This document shows, piece after piece, positions 1 to 7,208 of a DNA stretch of 16,905 bases. The notes under the pieces were generated by a model. It did no database searches and had not been told where the DNA came from. It saw only the letters and a list, made by a program, of their open reading frames with translations. Position 1 is the first letter of the stretch, and each line of letters begins with the position of its first letter. The translations under genes were made by a program, and so were the position numbers. Origin of the DNA: Phycisphaeraceae bacterium (GTDB lineage Bacteria > Planctomycetota > Phycisphaerae > Phycisphaerales > Zrk34); NCBI GenBank assembly GCA_028281485.1, contig JANQJT010000323.1, positions 1 through 16,905 on the forward strand, written 5' to 3'.

Positions 1-1045
1 GGCCGAAGTGGGCCTGGCCGTAGAGGCGGGACTGGTCGGCGTAGTCGACGAAGCCGGCGCTGGGCACGTCGATGCCCCAGGCGCTGAAGTCGGCCGAGCC
101 GAACATGCCGCAGTTGAAGTGGCGGGCGAGGTGGGCGAAGGTGAAGGTGCGGTAGAAGTGGTCGATGCTGCGCACGGCCATGGTCGCGTCGATGTACGCC
201 TTGGGGGCGTTGGCCAGATTGGCGACGGCGGGGGCCAGGTCGCTGTCGTGCGCGATCGTCTCGAGGCGGTTGACCATCGGGGTGCTGGGCTTGGCCAGTT
301 GAATCTCGAGCAGCTGGTCCATCACACGACGCACGCCGGCCCGCTTGTCATCTTCGAAGCGACCGGTGATCTCGTCGAGTGTCGGGCCCAGCTCGCCGGC
401 CAGCGACCGACGGATGGAATCGATGTCCGGGTCTTCACGCTCGATCTCGGCGCGCATCTGCTCGGTGGGCTGTTGCCAGCGATCGCCGCCGCCGGCTGAG
501 TACATGATGTCGTACTGTTTCTGGGCCGACGGATCGGGACGGAACACGTCGGTGTTGATCCCGTAGGGGCACGGCATGACGTTGGCCATGTTCAGCACGT
601 CGGTCATCTCGCGTGCGGTGCCCTCGTTGTTGATGAAGTGGTAGAGGTGGGGGCTCTGGAAGACGGGCGTGCGGAACAGCGAGACCATGCTGCCCTCGTG
701 GGCGCGCTCCGGCGAGTCGAGCCACATCAGCAGGTGCGGTTGCTTGATCACGTCGAAGAGGGTGGTCAGTTGGTCGTTCTGCTTGAGCAGGCCGAAGGTG
801 GTCAGGGCGTTGGCCCACATGCCGACGGTGAGATCGATCTTGTGATCGCGGATGTAGTTGGCGAGCATCTGGGACAGGTCGCCCTGGATGGCGGGCCAGG
901 TGTTGCCGGTGCGCTGCTGAATCTGCCAGAAGGGCTGGAGTTCCATGCGGAAGACGGTGTGGCCGGCTTTCTCGACTCCGTCGAGCATGTCCAGAAAGAT
1001 GCTGCGGCTGTTGGTGCCCGGCTGGATCAGAAACAACACGTTCAT
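1..1045 (-). CDS. CgeB-like GT-B glycosyltransferase, 5' part
   Basis: An uninterrupted reading frame starts at ATG 1045-1043 and continues off the left edge, giving 348 visible codons. The protein begins MNVLFLIQPG, the first strand of a Rossmann-like N-terminal domain. Near residues 135-170 it has NNEGTAREM followed by PCPYGINTDVFRPD, the pattern of CgeB/Glyco_trans_1_2-type glycosyltransferases, where a P-[YF]-G-x-[DN]-x-x-x-F/[FY]-x-P element precedes the C-terminal nucleotide-sugar domain (here YDIMYSAGGGD). The visible end (FGSADFSAWGIDVP, then YADQSRLYGQAHFG) fits the later part of that domain, where family members carry a YxxAKxxLN-like element. About 50 or more C-terminal residues are missing. 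The expected role is transfer of a sugar from a nucleotide-sugar donor to an unknown acceptor, in the cytoplasm. There is no strong Shine-Dalgarno before the ATG. Family assignment is moderately secure; the substrate cannot be read from the sequence. Confidence 0.7.
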   Translation of the reverse strand, partial: MNVLFLIQPGTNSRSIFLDMLDGVEKAGHTVFRMELQPFWQIQQRTGNTWPAIQGDLSQMLANYIRDHKIDLTVGMWANALTTFGLLKQNDQLTTLFDVIKQPHLLMWLDSPERAHEGSMVSLFRTPVFQSPHLYHFINNEGTAREMTDVLNMANVMPCPYGINTDVFRPDPSAQKQYDIMYSAGGGDRWQQPTEQMRAEIEREDPDIDSIRRSLAGELGPTLDEITGRFEDDKRAGVRRVMDQLLEIQLAKPSTPMVNRLETIAHDSDLAPAVANLANAPKAYIDATMAVRSIDHFYRTFTFAHLARHFNCGMFGSADFSAWGIDVPSAGFVDYADQSRLYGQAHFG

Positions 1046-1099
1046 AGGCGTCACCCATGGCTAAAGGAGTCCGATAGGTTTGCCATCGGGTGAGGGCGG

Positions 1100-1119
1100 A
1101 AAACCGCTTGAGCCGTTTT
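1100..1119. terminator. weak symmetrical hairpin between rdgC-like gene and glycosyltransferase gene
   Basis: The sequence AAAACCGCT-TG-AGCCGTTTT is an inverted repeat of nine positions with one mismatch. It carries an A-run on one side and a T-run on the other, so it could act in either direction. It lies 5 bp past the stop of the rdgC-like gene. The stem is short, the loop is only 2 nt and there is an internal mismatch, so it is a weak terminator candidate. Confidence 0.3.
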
Positions 1120-1123
1120 TGTG

Positions 1124-2371
1124 TTAGGAAGTCGTTGCGGCGGGCGTGCCGGCGGGGCGGCGGCGGTTGGCGATCCACTTGCGGATGGTCTGGGTCTTTG
1201 TGGGCCAGTTGGATTGAGTCCGCTCGTCCAGGAAAGCCCCGTACAAGCCGCGCAACACGCCGTCGAGCCGACGCGTGAGCAGCAGACGATGCTCGGCCAA
1301 GTCGCGCGGCCCGTCCGCCTCGTGAATCTCCGGCAGCAGGGCGCTGGAGACGATCATCCGGTCGGCCTGCAGGGTGAGTTCCCACTGGTGATGGCCGTCG
1401 GAGACGATCAGGCCCAGCTTGCGCGGCCACTTGCCGGCGCGCAGCGCCGCGGTCGCCTCGTTCATCAATGTCGGCGCGCCGCCGCGCAGCGTCTGCTTGC
1501 CGTCGGCGTCCCACGCGCAGTCCATGTCCAGCGTCTTGTCGATCACGATGAACACCTCGGTCTCGCCGTCGTCGGTGTTGATCGCGATGCGTCCCTCGCT
1601 GGTCTCCTGCCGGTGCCAAAGCCAGAGGGCGAACTCGTTACCGAGGAAGTCCTTCGTGTCACCGGCCTTGGCGACCCACGGCACGACGGGCTCGCTGAGG
1701 TCGTGTGTCGGGCCGGCGTCATCCATGTTCACGGTCGCCTTGGCGGGCGGGCCGGTGAAACCGCTGGGCCGAAGCGTCTCGAAACCGGATAGGGCGGAGC
1801 GCTGGGAAAGCACCTGCATCGCCATGGGGCCGGCGCTGACCGGTTCGATGGCTAGGTCGAAGGTCTGCTTGAAGAGGCTGGCCAATTTCTCGCTGATGGT
1901 GTTGCCCGCTGCCCCGCAGTAGACGGTCTTTGTCGCCAGGTCCCAGAGGATCGGCACCATCTTGCTCTTGCGGAAACGCCCGGCGGCGAGGTCGGCCTGC
2001 AGCTGATCGGCGGCCATGTCCGCGGCCTGCTTCTTCTGCTGCCGGCTGGCGAAGCCCGACGGGTTGCCTTCGGCGGCAGTGGCGATGTGCATCGTCTTGT
2101 ACGCCTGCTTCAGGATCGAGGGCACGGTGTGCGTGTCCACGCGCATCGCAAACAGCACCGCCTTGCCGAACAGGTTCTTCTCGAAGCTGAAACGCGTGTC
2201 GAACAGGTGCTCGCCGGTGATCCAGCCGACCTCGACCTCGTTGGGCGCGCCGATCTCGGTCTCGCGGAAGCGGTGTTCGGCGAGCAGCTCGAGCAGGGCG
2301 TCGTCGGCCTTGGGGCCGGCGGAGGCGTGATGGAACTGGCAGTACGTGACGCGGCCGGACTGGAATGACAT
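1124..2371 (-). CDS. RdgC-like recombination-associated protein (divergent)
   Basis: The protein is 415 residues from the ATG at 2371. GGAG lies 10 nt upstream of this ATG; an in-frame extension of 16 residues upstream is possible but less likely. The N-terminal two thirds resemble RdgC: a short first strand (MSFQSGRVTYCQF), the EVGWITG element corresponding to the GW region of RdgC, a stretch (AVLFAMRVDTHTVPSILKQA) that parallels the RdgC segment before its conserved K-rich helix, then a lysine-rich helix (SRQQKKQAADMAADQL) and an ILWDLATKTVYCG strand matching RdgC's 'MMWID' strand. RdgC proteins form a ring on double-stranded DNA and modulate RecA. The length is above the roughly 300 residues of the E. 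coli protein, and residues from about 250 on are not obviously alignable by eye. The gene stands alone, with its own -10-like element upstream. Assignment is by motif order only, so the family is probable and the function inferred. Confidence 0.6.
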   Translation of the reverse strand: MSFQSGRVTYCQFHHASAGPKADDALLELLAEHRFRETEIGAPNEVEVGWITGEHLFDTRFSFEKNLFGKAVLFAMRVDTHTVPSILKQAYKTMHIATAAEGNPSGFASRQQKKQAADMAADQLQADLAAGRFRKSKMVPILWDLATKTVYCGAAGNTISEKLASLFKQTFDLAIEPVSAGPMAMQVLSQRSALSGFETLRPSGFTGPPAKATVNMDDAGPTHDLSEPVVPWVAKAGDTKDFLGNEFALWLWHRQETSEGRIAINTDDGETEVFIVIDKTLDMDCAWDADGKQTLRGGAPTLMNEATAALRAGKWPRKLGLIVSDGHHQWELTLQADRMIVSSALLPEIHEADGPRDLAEHRLLLTRRLDGVLRGLYGAFLDERTQSNWPTKTQTIRKWIANRRRPAGTPAATTS

Positions 2372-2417
2372 CCGTGCATTTCTCCGGGTGGGGGTTTGTT
2401 TGAACTTGGGTGCCCGC

Positions 2418-2423
2418 AATATA
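2418..2423 (-). promoter_or_regulatory. -10-like element upstream of rdgC-like gene
   Basis: On the minus strand the hexamer TATATT stands in GC-rich surroundings about 50 bp before the ATG of the rdgC-like gene. A TTCGCC about 18 bp further upstream is a poor -35. It is the best promoter candidate in this 79-bp gap; AT-rich hexamers are rare enough here to stand out. Confidence 0.4.
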
Positions 2424-2450
2424 GGGCAGCCGGGCGGGCGAGGCGAATGA

Positions 2451-3533
2451 TCACAGCGCGGCGAGTCTTTGGGCCTTGTCCTGCTCGATCAGGGCATGGA
2501 TGAGATCGCTCAGTTCGCCGGCGAGGACCGGTTGCAGGTTGAAGCTGCCGATGGACGAGCCGAGCCGGTGGTCCACGACGAGGTTGTCCTTGTAGCGGTA
2601 GGTGCGGATGCGTTCGCCGCGCTCGCCGGTGCCGATCATCCGGCTGCGCGACTCGGCGCGCTCGGCGTCGGCCTGCTTCTGGTAGTGCTCGTACACCCGC
2701 GCCCGCAGCAGCAGCCACGCCTTCTCGCGGTTCTGCTGTTGGCTCTTGGTGTCCTGCATGCGCACCTCGATGCCGGTGGGGCGGTGCTTCATCTTCACGG
2801 CGGTGGCGACCTTGTTTACGTTCTGCCCGCCGGGCCCCTGGGCGGTGGTGATGTCGATCTCCACGTCATCGGGATTGATCTGCACGTCGAGTTGTTCGGG
2901 CTCGGGCAGCACGGCTACGGTCGCGGTCGAGGTGTGGATACGCCCCTGCGATTCGGTCGCGGGCACACGCTTCACGCAGTGCGTGCCGCCTTCGTAGCCG
3001 AGATACTGCCAGACCTGCTCGCCCTTGACGCTGACCACCGCCGCCTTGAACCCGCCCATTTCGCTTGCGCTGGCGTCCATCATTTCCCATTTCCAACCGC
3101 GTTGCTGCGCGAACCGTTCGTACATCTGCAGCAGGTCGCCCGCCCAGATGCCCGCCTCGTCGCCGCCCACGCCCGCGCGCAGCTCGAGGATCACCGAACC
3201 GATCGCGCGGTCGTCGCTGGTCACCAGGTCGCCCTTGATCTGTTCGAGCAGTTGCTCGGCCCGCGCTTCAACTTCCGGCAGCTCGGCTTTGGCCATCTCG
3301 GCCATCTCCGCGTCGCCGTCGTCCAGCATCGTGCGCAAGTCGTCGGCCTCGGTCAGTGCGCTGCGATACGCCCGGTACTGCGTGACCACCGGTTCGATGG
3401 CGGCGCGTTTCGTGCTTAACGCGATCATGCGCGCGGGGTCGGACGCCACGGCCAGGTCGGCAAGATCGCTGTCGATCTGCCGCAGCTGTGCGGCGATCTC
3501 GTCGAGCTTCGCGATGAGTCGGTCCTGGGCCAT
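2451..3533 (-). CDS. prfA: Peptide chain release factor 1
   Basis: The protein is 360 residues, the usual length of RF1, from the ATG at 3533. It reads UAA and UAG stop codons in the ribosomal A site and triggers hydrolysis of peptidyl-tRNA. The peptidyl-transferase motif GGQ is at residues 235-237 in AQGPGGQNVNK. The stop-codon recognition motif is PAT (residues 191-193, KRVPATESQGRIHTS), the PxT form of RF1 rather than the SPF form of RF2. The C-terminal IGTGERGERIRTYRYKDN and VVDHRLGSSIG blocks are also RF1-type. No strong Shine-Dalgarno is visible before the chosen start, but longer in-frame alternatives give a low-complexity Ser/Arg-rich N-terminus that does not belong to the family. The gene lies downstream of rpmE on the same strand, a common arrangement, with a hairpin between them. 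prmC, often next to prfA, is absent. Confidence 0.97.
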   Translation of the reverse strand: MAQDRLIAKLDEIAAQLRQIDSDLADLAVASDPARMIALSTKRAAIEPVVTQYRAYRSALTEADDLRTMLDDGDAEMAEMAKAELPEVEARAEQLLEQIKGDLVTSDDRAIGSVILELRAGVGGDEAGIWAGDLLQMYERFAQQRGWKWEMMDASASEMGGFKAAVVSVKGEQVWQYLGYEGGTHCVKRVPATESQGRIHTSTATVAVLPEPEQLDVQINPDDVEIDITTAQGPGGQNVNKVATAVKMKHRPTGIEVRMQDTKSQQQNREKAWLLLRARVYEHYQKQADAERAESRSRMIGTGERGERIRTYRYKDNLVVDHRLGSSIGSFNLQPVLAGELSDLIHALIEQDKAQRLAAL

Positions 3534-3560
3534 GGTTTCGCTTCGGTCAAAGATGCGTGC

Positions 3561-3593
3561 AAATGAAAACCGTGGGCGCTGGTGCGACCACGG
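3561..3593 (-). terminator. Rho-independent terminator or attenuator between rpmE and prfA
   Basis: On the minus strand a hairpin CCGTGG-T-CGC-ACCA-GCG-C-CCACGG has nine paired positions, one internal mismatch and a 4-nt loop. It is followed directly by TTTTCATTTG. It begins about 25 bp after the rpmE stop and ends about 30 bp before the prfA start. GC-rich stem plus T-rich tail is the standard intrinsic terminator form. Because prfA follows at once with no obvious own promoter, partial read-through is likely. Confidence 0.62.
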
Positions 3594-3618
3594 CTGAGGG
3601 TATGTCGTTGGATGTGAG

Positions 3619-3843
3619 CTACTGGCTCTTCTTGCCGAAGTAGCCGCCGCCGAATCGCTTCTGGAACTTCTCCACGCGACCGGTCGTATCGACGAACTTC
3701 TGCTTACCGGTGAAGAACGGGTGGCACTGGCTGCAGATATCCAGGTGGAGCTCCGCGCCGGCGGTGGTGCGGATTTCGAACGCCGCGCCGCAGGCACAGG
3801 TCACCTTGGTGGTTTCATACTTGGGATGGATGTCGGCCTTCAT
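3619..3843 (-). CDS. rpmE: 50S ribosomal protein L31, zinc-binding type
   Basis: The protein is 74 residues and starts MKADIHPKY, the family N-terminus. Cysteines at 16, 18, 37 and 40 (CAC, then CSQCHPF) are the four ligands of the zinc-binding (C+) form of L31, as opposed to the zinc-independent paralogue induced under zinc starvation. The family element HPFFTGKQKFVDTTGRVEKF follows. L31 sits at the subunit interface of the ribosome, near the 5S rRNA and central protuberance. AGAAGG stands 8 nt before the ATG at 3843, and a well-formed promoter lies about 45 bp upstream. The C-terminal tail GGGYFGKKSQ is slightly longer than in many bacteria. Assignment is secure. Confidence 0.97.
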   Translation of the reverse strand: MKADIHPKYETTKVTCACGAAFEIRTTAGAELHLDICSQCHPFFTGKQKFVDTTGRVEKFQKRFGGGYFGKKSQ

Positions 3844-3888
3844 GGCTGCACCTTCTGTTTTCTTATCTCGGCAACAAACGAGCCCAGC

Positions 3889-3916
3889 ATTGTAGCGAGC
3901 GGCGTTGGGGAATCAA
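3889..3916 (-). promoter_or_regulatory. sigma-70-type promoter of rpmE
   Basis: On the minus strand TTGATT, a 16-bp spacer and TACAAT form a near-consensus -35/-10 pair. The predicted transcription start is about 40 nt before the rpmE ATG. The -10 is embedded in TCGCTACAATG, an 11-mer that recurs exactly upstream of ilvN. Confidence 0.65.
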
Positions 3917-3930
3917 GAATGGGGTTAAAT

Positions 3931-3958
3931 GCGGTTTTTGACCGCGCCAAGGCGGTCA
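3931..3958. repeat. triple inverted-repeat arms overlapping the ABC ATPase stop codon
   Basis: Arms GCGGT (3931-3935), TGACCGC (3939-3945) and GCGGTCA (3952-3958) can form two mutually exclusive hairpins: 3931-3935 with 3941-3945, or the perfect 7-bp stem 3939-3945 with 3952-3958 around a 6-nt loop. The second stem includes the TGA stop (3958-3956) of the ABC ATPase gene. On the minus strand it is followed by A residues rather than T residues, so it is not a canonical intrinsic terminator for that gene. It may still block 3' decay. Confidence 0.4.
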
Positions 3959-5017
3959 TGCGGACATCAGGTCGGCCGGCTCGTGGGCGGAGACCCAGTG
4001 ACCGGGCCGATCGGGCACCTCGATCAGCGGGGGCCGATCCAGCAGCAGCTCCCGCTCGAAGTACTCCACGCCCGCGGTACCGGCGGGGACCTCGTGGGAG
4101 GTCTGGTCCTCGTCGCGGACCGTCTTGTACTTCGGATGGGTGTAGACGATCGGGCTGGGCACGTCACCGAGCAGCATGATGCGTTCTTTCTTGCCGGCCG
4201 GGTCGGGCGTGGGCACGGCGCTCATCAGGGCCTTGGTGTACGGGTGCAGCGGGTTGTTGTACAGCTCGTCGCGGTCGGCCAGCTCGACGATGCGCCCCAG
4301 GTACATCACCGCCACGCGGTTGCAGAAGTGTTCGACGACCGCCAGGTTGTGCGCGATGAACAGGTACGACAGGCCGTACTCTTCCTGCAGGTCGTTGAGC
4401 AGGTTGAGCACCTGGCTCTGGATGGACACGTCCAGCGCGCTGACCGGCTCGTCGCAGACGATGAAGTCCGGCTCGAGGCCGAGCGCGCGGGCGATGCCGA
4501 TGCGCTGGCGCTGACCGCCGGAGAACTCGTGCGGATAGCGCGACGCGTAGTCGGGGCTGAGGCCGACGCGCCTGAGTAGACTCGCCACGCGGTCGTGCAG
4601 CTCGCTGCCCCTGGCCAGGCCGTGCACGGCGATGGGTTCGCCGATGATCTTGCCGATGGTCATGCGGGGGTTCAGCGAGCCGACGGGGTCCTGGAAGATG
4701 ATCTGCATGCGGCGTCGCATGAGTTTCATCTGCTCGCGGCTCAGGCCGAACACGTCGTGGCCGTCGAACGTGACGCTGCCGGACGTGGCGGGCACGAGGC
4801 GTAGCAGCGTGCGACCGATGGTCGTCTTGCCGCAGCCGGACTCGCCGACCAGTCCCAGCGTCTCGCCGCGGTTGACGGTGAAGCTGACGCCGTCGACGGC
4901 GCGGACCGCGCCGACGGTGTGTTTAAAAACACCGCGTTTGACGGGGAAGTGGGTGACGAGGTTGTCGACTTCCAGCAGCGGTCGATCGTTGGCGGAGGTG
5001 TCAGGCATGTGCGGCAT
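3956..5017 (-). CDS. OppF/DppF-type peptide ABC transporter ATP-binding protein
   Basis: The protein is 353 residues and has a complete ABC nucleotide-binding domain: Walker A GESGCGKTT (58-66), Q-loop Q109 in IIFQDP, the pre-motif SLNPRMTIG typical of the oligopeptide/dipeptide branch, signature SGGQRQRIGIARAL (from 166), Walker B FIVCDEPVSALD (185-196) and the switch histidine H223 in IAHN. The N-terminal FPVKRGVFKHTVGAVRAVDGVSF is the OppF/DppF subtype pattern. The C-terminal Oligo_HPY region has LHPYTKALMSAVP and GDVPSPI, but the cysteine-containing GCxFxxRCP block that normally follows is replaced by THPKYKTV and an unrelated tail of about 50 residues. No permease, partner ATPase or substrate-binding protein is present in the window. 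Two ATGs (5017 and 5008) could start the protein; neither has a strong Shine-Dalgarno. It probably energises peptide import, but the substrate is unknown. Confidence 0.9.
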   Translation of the reverse strand: MPHMPDTSANDRPLLEVDNLVTHFPVKRGVFKHTVGAVRAVDGVSFTVNRGETLGLVGESGCGKTTIGRTLLRLVPATSGSVTFDGHDVFGLSREQMKLMRRRMQIIFQDPVGSLNPRMTIGKIIGEPIAVHGLARGSELHDRVASLLRRVGLSPDYASRYPHEFSGGQRQRIGIARALGLEPDFIVCDEPVSALDVSIQSQVLNLLNDLQEEYGLSYLFIAHNLAVVEHFCNRVAVMYLGRIVELADRDELYNNPLHPYTKALMSAVPTPDPAGKKERIMLLGDVPSPIVYTHPKYKTVRDEDQTSHEVPAGTAGVEYFERELLLDRPPLIEVPDRPGHWVSAHEPADLMSA

Positions 5018-5037
5018 GATAGCGGAGCATGGCGGAT

Positions 5038-5352
5038 TCAGCGATGGGCGTGGCGTTTGTCGGCCTCGCGGCGGGCGATGCGCTTGACCTTCTCCGCTGC
5101 CGAGCTGATCACCGCGTAGATATCTGAGCCGCGGTCTTCCACGACGAACGGATCGATCCCGCCGATGCGGACCTCGATCTTGCAGCGTTTGTCGTCGTGG
5201 GCGTCGCGTTTCTGCTTGTCGTCGCGGAGGTGGACCTCGATCCGCGTGACCTGCTTGGCCACGCTGGCCAGGGCCTTGCCGACCCGGTCCTGGATGTGCT
5301 CATCGACGGCTGCGGAGCCCTTGATGTCTCCGTAGTTGATCTGGATCTGCAT
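5038..5352 (-). CDS. Ribosome hibernation promoting factor, short form (HPF/RaiA family)
   Basis: The protein is 104 residues, starting MQIQINYGDIKGSAAVDEHI. This beta strand followed by a helix is the opening of the S30AE/sigma-54 modulation family, and the later VTRIEVHLRDDK, CKIEVRIGG and helix with a basic end (AAEKVKRIARREADKRH) complete the beta-alpha-beta-beta-beta-alpha fold. The family binds the 30S subunit across the mRNA and tRNA channel and stores ribosomes in slow growth. The C-terminal dimerisation domain of long HPF is missing, so this is a short form. A good Shine-Dalgarno (AGGGG, 7 nt before ATG 5352) fixes the start. It stands 20 bp upstream of the ABC ATPase on the same strand and divergently from ilvD; a TAAAAT about 40 bp upstream of the ATG could be its -10. 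Confidence 0.88.
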   Translation of the reverse strand: MQIQINYGDIKGSAAVDEHIQDRVGKALASVAKQVTRIEVHLRDDKQKRDAHDDKRCKIEVRIGGIDPFVVEDRGSDIYAVISSAAEKVKRIARREADKRHAHR

Positions 5353-5411
5353 CGGTTGTCCCCTATGGGTACGAATAGAAGTGCAAAGTCATTTTATCCC
5401 TATCATCGGGT

Positions 5412-5436
5412 GTTTTCCGGCCGCAGCGCCGAAAAC
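5412..5436. repeat. imperfect inverted repeat in the hpf-ilvD divergent intergenic region
   Basis: GTTTTCCGG (5412-5420) and CCGAAAAC (5429-5436) pair over eight positions with one bulged C around an 8-nt spacer. It lies between the divergent start sites of the hibernation factor and ilvD genes, a position where a regulator could act on both. The function is unknown. Confidence 0.35.
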
Positions 5437-5451
5437 TTGCCGGCGATCTGC

Positions 5452-5457
5452 TAAGAT
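5452..5457 (+). promoter_or_regulatory. -10-like element upstream of ilvD
   Basis: GCTAAGAT contains TAAGAT about 27 bp before the ilvD ATG. It resembles the GCTACAAT box found before rpmE and ilvN. No convincing -35 is seen at the right distance, so the call is weak. Confidence 0.35.
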
Positions 5458-5483
5458 TCTTCCCCCGATTTGAGGATCACAAC

Positions 5484-7175
5484 ATGCCCGCCAAGTTGAA
5501 CAAGTACTCCGCCCGCATCACCCAGCCCGCCAGCCAGGGGGCCAGCCAGGCCATGCTCTTCGCCACCGGCATGAGCGAGGCCGACATGGACAAGCCCCAG
5601 GTCGGCATCGCCAGCTGCTGGTACGAGGGCAACCCCTGCAACATGCACCTCAACGACTTGGCCGATTCGGTCAAGACCGGTGTCACCGACGCCGGCTGCG
5701 TCGGCCTGCGCTTCAATACCATCGGCGTGTCCGACGGCATCTCCATGGGCACCGACGGCATGTCGTTCAGTCTCCAGTCGCGCGACCTCATCGCCGACTC
5801 GATCGAGACCGTCATGAGCGCCCAGTGGTACGACGCGCTGGTGGCGCTGCCCGGTTGCGACAAGAACATGCCCGGCACGATCATCGCCATGGGCCGACTG
5901 AACCGGCCCGGCATCATGGTCTACGGCGGAACGATCAAGCCCGGCTGCGCCAACATCAACGGCGAAGACCGCGTGCTCGACGTGGTCAGCGCCTTCCAGA
6001 GCTACGGCGAGTCGCTCGCGCAGACCATCACCGAAGAGCAGCGCCAGACCATCGTCAAGGAGTCCTGCCCCGGCGCCGGCGCCTGCGGCGGCATGTACAC
6101 CGCCAACACCATGGCGTCGGCGATCGAGGCGATGGGCATGAGCCTGCCTTACTCGTCTTCCACGCCCGCCGAAGAGGGCGGCAAGATCGACGAGTGTCTG
6201 CGCGTCGGCGCGGCGATGCTCAACCTGATGGAGATGGACCTCAAGCCGCGCGACATCATGACCCGACCCGCGTTCGAGAACGCGATGGTGCTGGCCATGG
6301 CCATGGGCGGCTCGACCAACCTCGTGTTGCACCTGATCGCCATGGCGCGCTCGGTGAACGTGGAACTGACCATCGACGACTTCCTGGCGGTGCAGAAGCG
6401 CATCCCGTTGCTGGCCGACCTCAAGCCCTCCGGCAAGTACGTTATGGAAGACGTGCACAAGATCGGCGGTGTGCCGGCCGTGATGAAGTACCTGCTGGCT
6501 GAGAAGCTGATCGACGGTTCGTGCATCACGTGCACCGGTAAGACCGTCGCCGAGAACCTGGCCGACGTGCCCGAGCTGCCGGCCGACCAGGACGTCATCG
6601 CCCCCGTCGAAGCCCCGCTCAAGGCCACCGGCCACATCTCCATCCTCCGCGGCAACCTCGCGCCCGAAGGCGCCGTCGGCAAGATTACCGGCAAGCAGGG
6701 CCTGAGCTTCACCGGTCCGGCCCGCGTCTACGACAGCGAAGAAGACATGCTCAAGGGACTGGAAGACGGCCACATCGCCTCCGGCGACGTCATCGTCATC
6801 CGCTACGAAGGCCCGACCGGCGGCCCCGGCATGCCCGAGATGCTCACGCCCACCAGCGCCCTGGCCGGTGCCGGCTTCCTCGAAGACGTCGCCCTCATCA
6901 CCGACGGCCGCTTCTCCGGCGGCAGCCACGGCTTCATCATCGGGCACGTCTGCCCCGAGGCCCAGGAGGGCGGCCCGATCGCGCTGGTGCGGGACGGCGA
7001 CGTCATCACCATCGACGACACCGCGCACTCGATCTCGATGGACGTGTCAGAAGACGAGCTCGCCGAGCGTCGTAACCGGTGGACCCAGCCGGCTTACAAG
7101 GCCGACCGCGGCACGCTCGCTAAGTACATCAAGCTGGTGAAGACCGCCAGCGAGGGCTGCGTTACCGACGAATAA
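5484..7175 (+). CDS. ilvD: Dihydroxy-acid dehydratase
   Basis: The protein is 563 residues, the family length. It dehydrates 2,3-dihydroxy-isovalerate and 2,3-dihydroxy-3-methylvalerate to the 2-oxo acids, the third common step of valine, leucine and isoleucine synthesis. Iron-sulphur cluster ligands are visible at C52 (SCWYEGNPCNMHL), C125 (PGCDKNMPG) and C201 (CPGAGACGGMYTANTM). These are the three cysteines expected of the [2Fe-2S] form. The conserved DGISMGTDGM (84-93), GPTGGPGMPEML and ITDGRFSGGSHG blocks are all intact; the last carries the catalytic serine. GAGG lies 8 nt before ATG 5484. The gene is divergent from the hibernation factor gene. A sulfatase gene follows after 33 bp without a terminator, so the two may be cotranscribed although they are metabolically unrelated. 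Confidence 0.97.
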   Translation: MPAKLNKYSARITQPASQGASQAMLFATGMSEADMDKPQVGIASCWYEGNPCNMHLNDLADSVKTGVTDAGCVGLRFNTIGVSDGISMGTDGMSFSLQSRDLIADSIETVMSAQWYDALVALPGCDKNMPGTIIAMGRLNRPGIMVYGGTIKPGCANINGEDRVLDVVSAFQSYGESLAQTITEEQRQTIVKESCPGAGACGGMYTANTMASAIEAMGMSLPYSSSTPAEEGGKIDECLRVGAAMLNLMEMDLKPRDIMTRPAFENAMVLAMAMGGSTNLVLHLIAMARSVNVELTIDDFLAVQKRIPLLADLKPSGKYVMEDVHKIGGVPAVMKYLLAEKLIDGSCITCTGKTVAENLADVPELPADQDVIAPVEAPLKATGHISILRGNLAPEGAVGKITGKQGLSFTGPARVYDSEEDMLKGLEDGHIASGDVIVIRYEGPTGGPGMPEMLTPTSALAGAGFLEDVALITDGRFSGGSHGFIIGHVCPEAQEGGPIALVRDGDVITIDDTAHSISMDVSEDELAERRNRWTQPAYKADRGTLAKYIKLVKTASEGCVTDE

Positions 7176-7208
7176 TCACCGTGTCAGGCAGGACACCCTG
7201 GAGGTATC

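Noticed and set aside
435..1619. 394-codon minus-strand frame spanning the glycosyltransferase and rdgC-like genes
   Set aside because: Arg/Ala/Pro/His-rich product covering two real genes in another frame. It only looks prominent because the true first gene has no stop inside the window.
5451..7028. 525-codon minus-strand frame opposite ilvD
   Set aside because: Low-complexity Gly/Val/His/Asp-rich translation without motifs; ilvD on the other strand has every family block.
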